From Candidatus Aminicenantota bacterium (lineage in GTDB: Bacteria > Acidobacteriota > Aminicenantia > Aminicenantales > Aminicenantaceae), in NCBI GenBank assembly GCA_030614645.1, contig JAUWTR010000117.1:1-6088 (forward strand): a stretch of DNA of 6,088 nucleotides, in the 5' to 3' direction. Each line of letters begins with the position of its first letter. The stretch's first letter is position 1. The notes below the pieces were generated by a model, which worked only from the letters and a program-made list of their open reading frames with translations, did not search any database and was not told the origin of the DNA. Below are positions 1 through 6,088 of this stretch, piece after piece. The position numbers and the translations under genes were made by a program.

Positions 1-1699
1 AAAAGGAATTTATGTTACTGCTATTGTTGAAAATGGAGAACTTATAGAGTCTTTTCTCGATCGAATCGTTGGTCGTATAGCCAGAGAGCCAGTTTTACAT
101 CCGGAATCAAATGAAATCATTGTGGATACAAATGAGGAAATTTCTGAAGAAACTGCCCATATTATAGAAGAGATCGGAATCGGAGGAATAAAAATTCGTT
201 GTGTCCTTACATGTGAGTCAAAGCGGGGGGTATGCCAGCTATGTTACGGGCGGAATATGGCATCAAGTAAACTTGTTGAACTTGGGGAAGCTGTTGGAGT
301 GCTGGCAGCTCAATCAATTGGAGAACCAGGCACGCAGCTCACTATGCGGACTTTTCATATTGGTGGGATTGCCATGGCTGGAGCCGAGCAATCCCAGTTG
401 GAAGCAAAAAATGATGGTGTTATAAGATTCAGAAATTTAAAATCTGTCCTGAATAAGGAAGGGATTAATATTGTTATTAATCGAGATGCGAGTATTGTCA
501 TTATTGATGACAGAAAAAGAGAAATAGAGCATTACCAAGTTCCTTATGGGGCAAAGGTCCTGGTCAATGATAAAAAAGAGGTCAAAGAAAGGAAGGCGTT
601 TGCTGAGTGGAACCCGTATAATACTTTTATTATCAGCGAACAAAGCGGAAAAGTCCATTTTCAGGATGTTGTTCTGGGTGTAACTCTGGAAGATGTGCAG
701 GATGAAAGAACTGGAAAAATTTCTCCAGTTATTACTGATCCGAAAGATGAAAAGATGCAACCCCAGATATTAATACTTAGTCCCGGAAAAAAAGATGACA
801 AAGAAAAGCCTGTTGTGCTCAGGAAATATTTCTTGCCGGCAGGGGCTATTATGGAAGTAAAGGATGAGGATAATGTCCATGCAGGAGCAGTTTTGGCAAA
901 AATTCCCCGGGAACAGGCAAGAACAAAAGATATTACTGGAGGTTTGCCCCGGGCAGAAGAATTATTTGAGGCCCGCCGGCCGAAGTACCCGGCAGTAATT
1001 TCTGAAATCGACGGGTCAATAGAATATGGTGGGCTTGTCAGAGGAAACAGAAAAGTTATAGTGCATGATGAACGAGGCGGTAGCAAAGAATATTTTATCC
1101 CCAAGGAAGCTCATATGATAGTCGGAGAAGGTGAAAGAATAAAGGCCGGAACACCGCTTATGAATGGTTCAATTAATCCACATGATATTCTTAAAGTGCT
1201 GGGAGAAAATGAGCTGGCTAAATATTTGTTGCAAGAGGTTCAGAAAGTTTACCAGCTGCAGGGAGTTGCGATCAATGATAAACATATGGAAATCGTTATT
1301 CGTCAGATGATTCGCTGGGTCAAAGTGGAGGAAGTCGGAGATACTGAATTCCTAGTGGATGAAAAAATCGATAAGTTCATTTTCCAGGAAGAAAATGAAA
1401 AGATCCAGAAAAATGGTGGAAAACCTGCAAAAGCCATGCCGCTTCTGCTTGGTATCACAAAGAGCGCCTTAAGCACGGGAAGTTTTATTGCAGCAGCTTC
1501 TTTTCAGGAAACAACCAGAGTTTTAACGGAAGCCAGTCTTTATGGAAGGGTGGATACTTTGCGGCGGTTAAAAGAGAATATTATCATGGGTCGTCTTATT
1601 CCTGCTGGGACTGGATCTAAATATTATCGTAATGTAAAGTTAGTAGATGAAAAAGAAAAAGAAAAAAGCGAGGAAATAGTCATTCAGCTAGAAAGCTAG
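1..1699 (+). CDS. rpoC: DNA-directed RNA polymerase subunit beta' (C-terminal part, 5' truncated by window edge)
   Basis: This is the carboxy-terminal 565 residues of the RNA polymerase beta' subunit, part of the catalytic core that transcribes all genes. The frame is open from base 2, so the start lies upstream of the window; the GTG at 122 is internal (window residue 41), not a start. Visible landmarks are three of the four cysteines of the second zinc site (window residues 71, 78, 81, in TC-x6-C-x2-C), then the bridge-helix/trigger-loop block with [18 protein letters not shown] and the catalytic-loop TMRTFHIGG (Met115, Arg116, His119). About 187 residues then separate the two halves of the trigger loop before DITGGLP (from residue 310). 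This insert aligns by eye with E. coli SI3, a Gram-negative-type feature. The end carries the conserved [18 protein letters not shown] and GRLIPAGTG blocks and a short charged tail rich in Lys/Glu. It stops at TAG 1697-1699. No hairpin terminator follows it, so rpoBC transcripts may run into rpsL. Confidence 0.98.
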   Translation, partial: KGIYVTAIVENGELIESFLDRIVGRIAREPVLHPESNEIIVDTNEEISEETAHIIEEIGIGGIKIRCVLTCESKRGVCQLCYGRNMASSKLVELGEAVGVLAAQSIGEPGTQLTMRTFHIGGIAMAGAEQSQLEAKNDGVIRFRNLKSVLNKEGINIVINRDASIVIIDDRKREIEHYQVPYGAKVLVNDKKEVKERKAFAEWNPYNTFIISEQSGKVHFQDVVLGVTLEDVQDERTGKISPVITDPKDEKMQPQILILSPGKKDDKEKPVVLRKYFLPAGAIMEVKDEDNVHAGAVLAKIPREQARTKDITGGLPRAEELFEARRPKYPAVISEIDGSIEYGGLVRGNRKVIVHDERGGSKEYFIPKEAHMIVGEGERIKAGTPLMNGSINPHDILKVLGENELAKYLLQEVQKVYQLQGVAINDKHMEIVIRQMIRWVKVEEVGDTEFLVDEKIDKFIFQEENEKIQKNGGKPAKAMPLLLGITKSALSTGSFIAAASFQETTRVLTEASLYGRVDTLRRLKENIIMGRLIPAGTGSKYYRNVKLVDEKEKEKSEEIVIQLES

Positions 1700-1725
1700 A
1701 TTTTGATGTAAATATAGTAAATTCC

Positions 1726-1754
1726 TTGACATAACAGGTTGGGTTTGCTATTAT
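1726..1754 (+). promoter_or_regulatory. Sigma-70-type promoter for the str operon
   Basis: A perfect -35 TTGACA (1726-1731) and a -10 TATTAT (1749-1754, five of six matches to TATAAT) are separated by exactly 17 bases. A TG at 1746-1747, one base before the -10, makes it an extended -10. It is the only clear promoter in the window and lies in the rpoC-rpsL gap, so it should drive rpsL-rpsG-fusA-tuf independently of rpoBC. Transcription would be expected to begin near 1761, about seven bases past the -10. The elements are seen directly; activity and the start site are inferred. Confidence 0.82.
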
Positions 1755-1765
1755 CCCATCATTCA

Positions 1766-1788
1766 TTTCAGCTGATTTTTTGCTGAGA
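1766..1788 (+). promoter_or_regulatory. Small hairpin in the rpsL leader
   Basis: Bases 1766-1772 (TTTCAGC) can pair with 1782-1788 (GCTGAGA), giving a seven-pair stem with one G-U pair and a nine-base T-rich loop. It begins within a few bases of the predicted transcript start, in the 5' leader of rpsL. The T-run is in the loop, not after the stem, so it is not an intrinsic terminator. It could stabilise the transcript end or be part of a ribosomal-protein binding site. It is short and may be chance; only the pairing itself is seen. Confidence 0.3.
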
Positions 1789-1805
1789 AAAAGAGTGCCG
1801 TAAAA

Positions 1806-1812
1806 TAAGGAG
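1806..1812 (+). promoter_or_regulatory. Ribosome binding site of rpsL
   Basis: TAAGGAG lies seven bases before the GTG at 1820. The good Shine-Dalgarno match with ideal spacing fixes GTG as the start, and the protein then begins with the family-typical PTVNQLVRK after the initiator. Confidence 0.85.
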
Positions 1813-1819
1813 TTATTAG

Positions 1820-2209
1820 GTGCCTACTGTTAATCAATTAGTAAGAAAAGGACGAACTGCTAAAAAGTATAAGACAAAGTCGCCTGCGCTAGAGCAGTGT
1901 CCGCAGAAAAGGGGTGTCTGTACTCGTGTTTTTACTAGTACGCCTAAAAAACCTAATTCAGCAATGCGGAAAGTCGCAAGAATAAGGCTTACAAATAATA
2001 TTGAAGTAACTGGTTATATTCCAGGAATCGGACATAACCTTCAGGAACATTCGATTGTTCTTATTCGTGGCGGCAGAGTTAAAGATCTACCTGGGGTCAG
2101 GTATCATATTATCCGGGGCCCCCTAGATTGTGAGGGTGTGGAGGACAGGAACAAAGGAAGATCAAAGTATGGAAGCAAACGGCCTAAGAAGAAGCGAGCC
2201 GCAGTCTAA
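1820..2209 (+). CDS. rpsL: Small ribosomal subunit protein uS12
   Basis: S12 sits at the decoding centre on the interface side of the 30S subunit and helps monitor codon-anticodon pairing. The 129-residue product (E. coli 124) reads [11 protein letters not shown] at the start, with the GTG start supported by the Shine-Dalgarno at 1806-1812. Conserved blocks are [11 protein letters not shown] (27-37), [17 protein letters not shown] (41-57), GHNLQEHS (71-78) and [13 protein letters not shown] (84-96). Lys43 and Lys88, the classical positions of streptomycin resistance mutations, are both wild type, so nothing here predicts that resistance. Asp89, methylthiolated by RimO in some bacteria, is present. 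The tail (112-129) is very basic. Pro101 and Glu105 in RGPLDCEGV differ from the E. coli Ala and Ser, a minor deviation. It is the first gene of the str operon; rpsG follows after 11 bases. Confidence 0.98.
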   Translation: MPTVNQLVRKGRTAKKYKTKSPALEQCPQKRGVCTRVFTSTPKKPNSAMRKVARIRLTNNIEVTGYIPGIGHNLQEHSIVLIRGGRVKDLPGVRYHIIRGPLDCEGVEDRNKGRSKYGSKRPKKKRAAV

Positions 2210-2220
2210 GGGAGAGAAGG

Positions 2221-2694
2221 ATGTCCAGAAAAGTAACAGCTAAGAAGAAGATCAAGCTGAATCCTGATCATAAATACAACAGTACTCTCCTGACAAGGAT
2301 CATAAATTCTGTCATGAAAAAAGGAAAGAAGAGTGTAGCTGAGCGGATTGTTTATCAATCTATGGAGAGAATAAAAGATAAAACGAAAAAGGATCCCCTG
2401 AAAATAGTTGAAAAGGCAGTGGAGAATACACGGCCTCTCTTAGAGACAAAATCGAGAAGAGTTGGAGGAGCGACTTATCAGGTTCCTATAGAGGTAGCTG
2501 ATAACCGATCTAATTCACTTGCGATAAGATGGTTGCTGCGCTATGCAAGAAATAGAGCAGGAAAGAGTATTGTTGAAAAATTTGCCGCCGAAATCATGGA
2601 TGCTGCAGATAATCGCGGTGGATCGATCAAGAAAAAAGAAGATACCCATAAAATGGCTAAGGCCAATAGAGCTTTTGCTCATTATAGATGGTAG
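2221..2694 (+). CDS. rpsG: Small ribosomal subunit protein uS7
   Basis: S7 binds the 3' major domain of 16S rRNA, nucleates assembly of the 30S head and lines the E site. The product has 157 residues, close to the usual 156. The basic amino end (SRKVTAKKKIKLNPD) is followed by the helical body with KKGKKSVAERIVY (33-45), the strongly conserved KSRRVGGATYQVPIEV block (residues 77-92), LAIRWLL, and the closing KMAKANRAFAHYRW. The start is ATG with GGGAG at 2210-2214, six bases upstream. In E. coli S7 also represses its operon by binding the rpsL-rpsG gap; here that gap is only 11 bases, so that particular operator cannot exist at this place. The stop is TAG. Codon use is mixed, without the strong G-ending bias of tuf. 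Confidence 0.98.
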   Translation: MSRKVTAKKKIKLNPDHKYNSTLLTRIINSVMKKGKKSVAERIVYQSMERIKDKTKKDPLKIVEKAVENTRPLLETKSRRVGGATYQVPIEVADNRSNSLAIRWLLRYARNRAGKSIVEKFAAEIMDAADNRGGSIKKKEDTHKMAKANRAFAHYRW

Positions 2695-2726
2695 TCTCCC
2701 AATAAGAAGATATAAACTAATTGTAA

Positions 2727-2732
2727 TGGAGA
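2727..2732 (+). promoter_or_regulatory. Ribosome binding site that decides the TTG start of fusA
   Basis: TGGAGA, with core GGAG at 2728-2731, lies seven bases before the TTG at 2739. In the fusA frame the preceding codons run back to a TAA at 2724-2726 with no ATG or GTG between, so TTG is the only start upstream of the P-loop. The next in-frame ATG is codon 16, inside the first strand of the GTPase domain. Confidence 0.8.
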
Positions 2733-2738
2733 AAAGAA

Positions 2739-4832
2739 TTGAATCGACAATATGCTATCGAACGAGTCAGAAACATTGGTATTATGGCTCATATCGATGC
2801 AGGGAAAACTACCACAACAGAGCGTATCCTGTTCTATAGTGGCATCACCTATAAAATGGGTGAAGTCGATGATGGTACTGCAGTTATGGATTGGATGGCT
2901 CAGGAACAGGAGCGCGGAATAACGATTACTTCCGCTGCTATCACCTGTAGCTGGAAAGACCATAAGATCAACATTATTGATACTCCAGGCCATGTTGACT
3001 TTACGGTCGAAGTCGAAAGGTCTCTGAGGGTATTAGATGGGGCTGTGATAGTTTTATGTAGTGTGGGTGGTGTAGAAGCACAGTCCGAGACTGTGTGGCA
3101 CCAAGCTGATAGATATAAGGTGCCAAGAATTGTCTATATTAATAAAATGGACAGGATTGGAGCAGATCCGGATAAAGCTGTTAGAGAACTTCGAGAACGA
3201 CTAGGAGTAAACACGCTGGTTACCCAATTACCTTTAGGTAAAGAAGATGGATTTAGAGGTGTTATCGATTTGATTAAGATGAAAGAAATAACTTGGGAAG
3301 CTGATGGATTTGGGGCAAAGTTTATAGAAAACAACATCTCTGATGAATTCAAAAAAATAGCGGAAACAAAACGGAATGAAATGTTGGAACAGTTAAGCGA
3401 TATGGATGATTCCCTAATGGAAAAGTATCTGGAAGGGAAAGCGATCTCTTATTCTGAAATAATACAAGCTATTAGAAAAGGAACTATCAGGTTAAAATTT
3501 GTTCCTGTTCTATGCGGGGCCTCTGTCAGAAATAAGGGAGTACATCCTCTGCTTGATGCTGTAGTCGATTATTTGCCTTCACCGAAAGATATTCCTTCCA
3601 TTAAAGGATATCATCCTCGGACCAAAAAAGAAGAAGTGAGAAATGCTTCTGCCGATGACCCGTTTTCTGCCCTGGTTTTTAAAGTAACGAATGATCCCTA
3701 TGCTGGAACTTTGTCTTTCTTCCGGGTCTATTCCGGAAAAGTACGGCTTGGTTCTGCTATATACAATCCGACAAAAAATTACGAGGAGAGAATTAACCGT
3801 TTGCTGGAAATGCATTCCAATAAGCAAAAAGATATTAAGGAGGTCTGTGCCGGTGATATTGCCGCTCTTCCCTCTATGAAGAATCTTTTTACTGGAAATA
3901 CACTATGTGTCAGGAATCATCCGATTGTCCTTGAATCGATAACATTTCCCGAACCTGTGGTCTCTGCGCATATCGAACCTAAGTCAGGGAGTGAGCATGG
4001 TAAGATGAGTGAAGCTCTTTCTAAACTAACTAAAGAGGACCCGACTTTTCAGGTAATAAAGGATCCGATGACAGGGCAGACTTTAGTTTATGGCATGGGA
4101 GAACTGCACTTGGATGTTTTGATGAACCGGATGAAACAGGAATTCGGCGTACAAGCCAATTTAGGAAATCCGCAGGTCGCCTACAAGGAAACTATCACTA
4201 TTGGAGCTGAAGCTGAAGGTAAATACATCCGACAGACTGGAGGACAGGGATTATATGGACATTGTGTATTAGAGGTTGAACCATCAAAAAATGATGGTCT
4301 TGAGTTTGAAAATATTGTTGATGAAAAAGCTATTCCGGAAGAGTTTATTCCTGCAGTAAAAGATGGAATTAAAGAAGCTATGGAAATCGGGGTTTTAGCT
4401 GGATTTCCCATGACTAAAATAAAAGCCAGATTAAAGGATGGCTCTTTTCATGAGGTTGATTCCTCCCCCATTGCATTTAAAATTGCTGCTTCTATGGCAT
4501 TTAAAGAAGCGGCCAAAAAAGCTCAAGCAGTACTCCTTGAGCCAATTATGAAGCTTGAAGTGATTTCCCCTGATGATTACCTGGGAGATATAGTAAGGGA
4601 TCTAAATTCTCGGCGGGGAAAAATCGAAGCAATGGAGATCAGAGAGGGAGTCAGAATAATTAAGGCTCTAGCTCCGCTTGCAGAAATGTTTGGGTATGCT
4701 ACAATTCTTAGGACAATAACGCAGGGGAGAGGGGTTTTTTCTATGGAGTTTTTTGAATTTAAGCAAGCTGCTTCTCCTGTTATAGAGACAATTGTAGGAA
4801 GAGTTGAAGGAAAGATATCAGTCAACAGCTAA
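2739..4832 (+). CDS. fusA: Elongation factor G (translocase GTPase)
   Basis: EF-G catalyses GTP-driven movement of tRNAs and mRNA on the ribosome and, with ribosome recycling factor, splits ribosomes after termination. The 697-residue length fits the family (E. coli 704). The GTPase domain shows AHIDAGKTT (17-25), the switch I block ERGITIT with Thr62, DTPGH (81-85) with the catalytic His85, and NKMD (135-138). Domain II contains [13 protein letters not shown]; domain III holds [11 protein letters not shown] and [10 protein letters not shown]; domain IV starts near KYIRQTGG and carries the tip loop GSFHEVDSS with His571 (equivalent to the conserved His573 of Thermus); domain V ends with [14 protein letters not shown]. 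Translation begins at TTG, the only usable codon before the P-loop, backed by GGAG at 2728-2731. Loop I of domain IV reads GGQGLYGH (501-508) where GGRGQYGH is usual; Gln499 is kept. The [10 protein letters not shown] segment after the G3 motif resembles that of some bacterial EF-G1 types. This looks like the housekeeping enzyme because of its operon position. Confidence 0.97.
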   Translation: MNRQYAIERVRNIGIMAHIDAGKTTTTERILFYSGITYKMGEVDDGTAVMDWMAQEQERGITITSAAITCSWKDHKINIIDTPGHVDFTVEVERSLRVLDGAVIVLCSVGGVEAQSETVWHQADRYKVPRIVYINKMDRIGADPDKAVRELRERLGVNTLVTQLPLGKEDGFRGVIDLIKMKEITWEADGFGAKFIENNISDEFKKIAETKRNEMLEQLSDMDDSLMEKYLEGKAISYSEIIQAIRKGTIRLKFVPVLCGASVRNKGVHPLLDAVVDYLPSPKDIPSIKGYHPRTKKEEVRNASADDPFSALVFKVTNDPYAGTLSFFRVYSGKVRLGSAIYNPTKNYEERINRLLEMHSNKQKDIKEVCAGDIAALPSMKNLFTGNTLCVRNHPIVLESITFPEPVVSAHIEPKSGSEHGKMSEALSKLTKEDPTFQVIKDPMTGQTLVYGMGELHLDVLMNRMKQEFGVQANLGNPQVAYKETITIGAEAEGKYIRQTGGQGLYGHCVLEVEPSKNDGLEFENIVDEKAIPEEFIPAVKDGIKEAMEIGVLAGFPMTKIKARLKDGSFHEVDSSPIAFKIAASMAFKEAAKKAQAVLLEPIMKLEVISPDDYLGDIVRDLNSRRGKIEAMEIREGVRIIKALAPLAEMFGYATILRTITQGRGVFSMEFFEFKQAASPVIETIVGRVEGKISVNS

Positions 4833-4864
4833 TGAATAAATCTTTTAGATAATTTGGAGAAAAG

Positions 4865-4871
4865 AGGAGGT
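4865..4871 (+). promoter_or_regulatory. Very strong ribosome binding site of tuf
   Basis: AGGAGGT is a full match to the anti-Shine-Dalgarno and lies seven bases before the ATG at 4879. It is the strongest such site in the window, fitting the need for more EF-Tu than EF-G. I see no convincing promoter in the 46-base fusA-tuf gap, so raised output would have to come from translation. Confidence 0.85.
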
Positions 4872-4878
4872 AAGTTAG

Positions 4879-6078
4879 ATGGCTAAGCAAAAGTTTGAAC
4901 GGACGAAACCGCATTTAAACGTAGGGACGATAGGTCATGTTGATCATGGCAAGACGACCTTAACAGCGGCGATAACAAAGGTATTGAACAAGTCATCTGA
5001 TGATGTAGAATTTGTGGATTATGATCAGATAGACAATGCACCTGAGGAGAAGGAAAGGGGTTTAACGATACAGATAGCCCATATAGAGTATGAGACAGCG
5101 AATCGTCATTATGCCCATATTGACTGTCCTGGACATGCGGACTACATAAAGAACATGGTAACGGGGGCGGCGCAGATGGATGGAGCAGTCCTGGTTGTGG
5201 CAGCGGATGACGGGCCAATGCCGCAGACGCGGGAGCATATATTGCTTGCACGTCAGGTGAATGTACCTGCGGTAGTTGTCTTTATGAACAAGACGGATTT
5301 AGTTGACGACCCTGAGATCTTGGATTTAGTGGAGCTTGAGGTAAGGGAGTTGTTGTCGAAGTATGAATTTCCAGGTGATGATATCCCGATAGTACGCGGA
5401 AGTGCCTTAAAGTCATTGGAGTCGGATGGAGATCCGGAAGCGGATGTGAACAGATCGATCGTGGAATTGATGAAGGCGATCGATGAGCATATACCGCAGC
5501 CGGTACGTGTAGTGGACAAGCCATTTTTGATGCCGATCGAGGATATATTTACGATCAGCGGGCGTGGCACAGTGGTTACGGGGCGAATTGAGCGGGGTAA
5601 GGTCAATATAGGAGAGGAGATAGAGATAGTAGGATTTGGGGAGACAAAGAAGCGGATAGTGACAGGGGTAGAGATGTTTCGCAAGATACTTGATGATGGT
5701 CAGGCGGGAGATAATGTTGGGATATTGTTGAGAGGGACGGACAAGAAGGAAGTAGAGCGAGGAATGGTGTTGGCGAAGCCTGGGACAATAACGCCGCATA
5801 TGAAGTGCAATGCTGAGATATATGCATTAAAGAAGGAAGAGGGCGGACGGCATACGCCGTTTTTCACAGGGTATAGGCCTCAGTTTTATTTTCGGACAAC
5901 AGATGTGACCGGTACTGTGAAACTGCCGAGTGGAGTAGAGATGGTAATGCCGGGTGATAATACGAATTTAGAGATGAATTTGATCACGAATGTGGCGATG
6001 GAGAAAGGGCTTCGTTTTGCGATACGAGAAGGAAGCCGAACAGTAGGAGCAGGAACTGTAACTGAGATTTTAGAGTAA
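4879..6078 (+). CDS. tuf: Elongation factor Tu
   Basis: EF-Tu carries aminoacyl-tRNA as a ternary complex with GTP to the ribosomal A site. The product has 399 residues (E. coli 394). Domain 1 shows GHVDHGKTT (19-27), the switch I block with Thr63, DCPGH (82-86) with catalytic His86, NKTD (137-140) and the G5 SAL (175-177). Domain 2 has [19 protein letters not shown], and domain 3 has [18 protein letters not shown] and a VMPGDN block. The start is ATG behind AGGAGGT. Switch I reads RGLTIQIAH, where RGITINTAH or a close variant is usual. Codon use departs sharply from the genes upstream: by my count AAG 22 to AAA 3, GAG 26 to GAA 9, and Ile ATA 20, ATC 7, ATT 3. The protein is fully canonical otherwise and shows no sign of decay. 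A second tuf copy elsewhere in the genome is possible but cannot be seen here. Confidence 0.98.
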   Translation: MAKQKFERTKPHLNVGTIGHVDHGKTTLTAAITKVLNKSSDDVEFVDYDQIDNAPEEKERGLTIQIAHIEYETANRHYAHIDCPGHADYIKNMVTGAAQMDGAVLVVAADDGPMPQTREHILLARQVNVPAVVVFMNKTDLVDDPEILDLVELEVRELLSKYEFPGDDIPIVRGSALKSLESDGDPEADVNRSIVELMKAIDEHIPQPVRVVDKPFLMPIEDIFTISGRGTVVTGRIERGKVNIGEEIEIVGFGETKKRIVTGVEMFRKILDDGQAGDNVGILLRGTDKKEVERGMVLAKPGTITPHMKCNAEIYALKKEEGGRHTPFFTGYRPQFYFRTTDVTGTVKLPSGVEMVMPGDNTNLEMNLITNVAMEKGLRFAIREGSRTVGAGTVTEILE

Positions 6079-6088
6079 ATAATAAGAG
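6079..6088 (+). other. Start of the region downstream of tuf
   Basis: Only ten purine-rich bases follow the tuf stop. They end in AAGAG, which could be the beginning of a ribosome binding site for a next gene (rpsJ often follows tuf in this context), but no gene can be called. Confidence 0.2.

Noticed and set aside
661..1104. Minus-strand open frame of 147 codons inside rpoC
   Set aside because: It lies wholly opposite conserved RpoC coding sequence, has low-complexity Ser-rich translation and no supporting ribosome binding site.
1776..1790. T-run in the rpsL leader as an intrinsic terminator or attenuator
   Set aside because: The T-run is in the loop of the hairpin, not downstream of a GC-rich stem, and no competing antiterminator stem is visible.
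2115..2122. GGGGCCCC palindrome in rpsL
   Set aside because: It results from consecutive codons for Arg-Gly-Pro and is too short to call a site.
1820..2209. Streptomycin-resistance allele of rpsL
   Set aside because: Lys43 and Lys88 are both the wild-type residues.
2726..2839. ATG-started frame overlapping the fusA start
   Set aside because: Its ATG lies inside the fusA Shine-Dalgarno, no separate ribosome binding site precedes it, and the product is not recognisable. It is the tail of an out-of-frame shadow of rpsG.
4833..4878. Possible separate tuf promoter (GATAAT at 4848-4853)
   Set aside because: No -35-like hexamer sits at 16-18 bases upstream, and AT-rich hexamers of this sort are expected by chance.
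4883..5799. Long open frames on the minus strand opposite tuf (4883-5251, 5253-5684, 5413-5799)
   Set aside because: They are antisense shadows of tuf. Its strong preference for particular third bases removes stop codons from the reverse frames; the translations have no recognisable domain.
1..6088. Possible code change, since none of the five genes stops at TGA
   Set aside because: Five genes are too few, no in-frame TGA is used as a sense codon, and tryptophans are TGG.

Overview
This window is a conserved translation/transcription locus. It holds the 3' end of rpoC (RNA polymerase beta' subunit) followed on the same strand by rpsL (S12), rpsG (S7), fusA (EF-G) and tuf (EF-Tu), which is the classical str operon placed directly downstream of the rpoBC operon. 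All five genes are intact apart from the 5' truncation of rpoC by the window edge. No gene lies on the minus strand, and I see no mobile element, CRISPR array, tRNA or rRNA.

Organism: a moderately AT-rich bacterium using the standard code; every tryptophan I traced is TGG and the stops are TAG or TAA. RpoC carries a long insertion of about 187 residues inside the trigger loop that can be aligned with the E. coli SI3 insertion. This, and the absence of an L7Ae-like gene between rpoC and rpsL, argues against Firmicutes or Actinobacteria and for a Gram-negative-type (diderm) lineage. The proteins are not obviously those of a well-known model genus. An uncultivated or deep-branching phylum is plausible, but I cannot name it from sequence alone.

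Layout: rpoC tail (1-1699); a 120-base gap with a near-consensus sigma-70-type promoter (TTGACA, 17-base spacer, TATTAT with extended -10 TG), a roughly 59-base leader with a small hairpin, and a ribosome binding site; rpsL (1820-2209, GTG start); 11-base gap; rpsG (2221-2694); 44-base gap; fusA (2739-4832, TTG start); 46-base gap with a very strong Shine-Dalgarno; tuf (4879-6078); then 10 bases to the window end. There is no gene-free stretch longer than 300 bases.

Functionally, S12 and S7 are 30S proteins of the decoding centre and the head/E-site, and EF-Tu and EF-G are the two GTPases of elongation. The short gaps and the single clear promoter suggest one transcript for the last four genes, possibly also fed by read-through from rpoBC.

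I found no undescribed system. The observation most worth following is a sharp change in synonymous codon use at the start of tuf: AAG, GAG and ATA dominate there, against AAA, GAA and ATT/ATC in fusA. Lesser points are the non-ATG starts of rpsL and fusA, the lack of room for an E. coli-type S7 operator between rpsL and rpsG, and substitutions in normally conserved loops of EF-G and EF-Tu.
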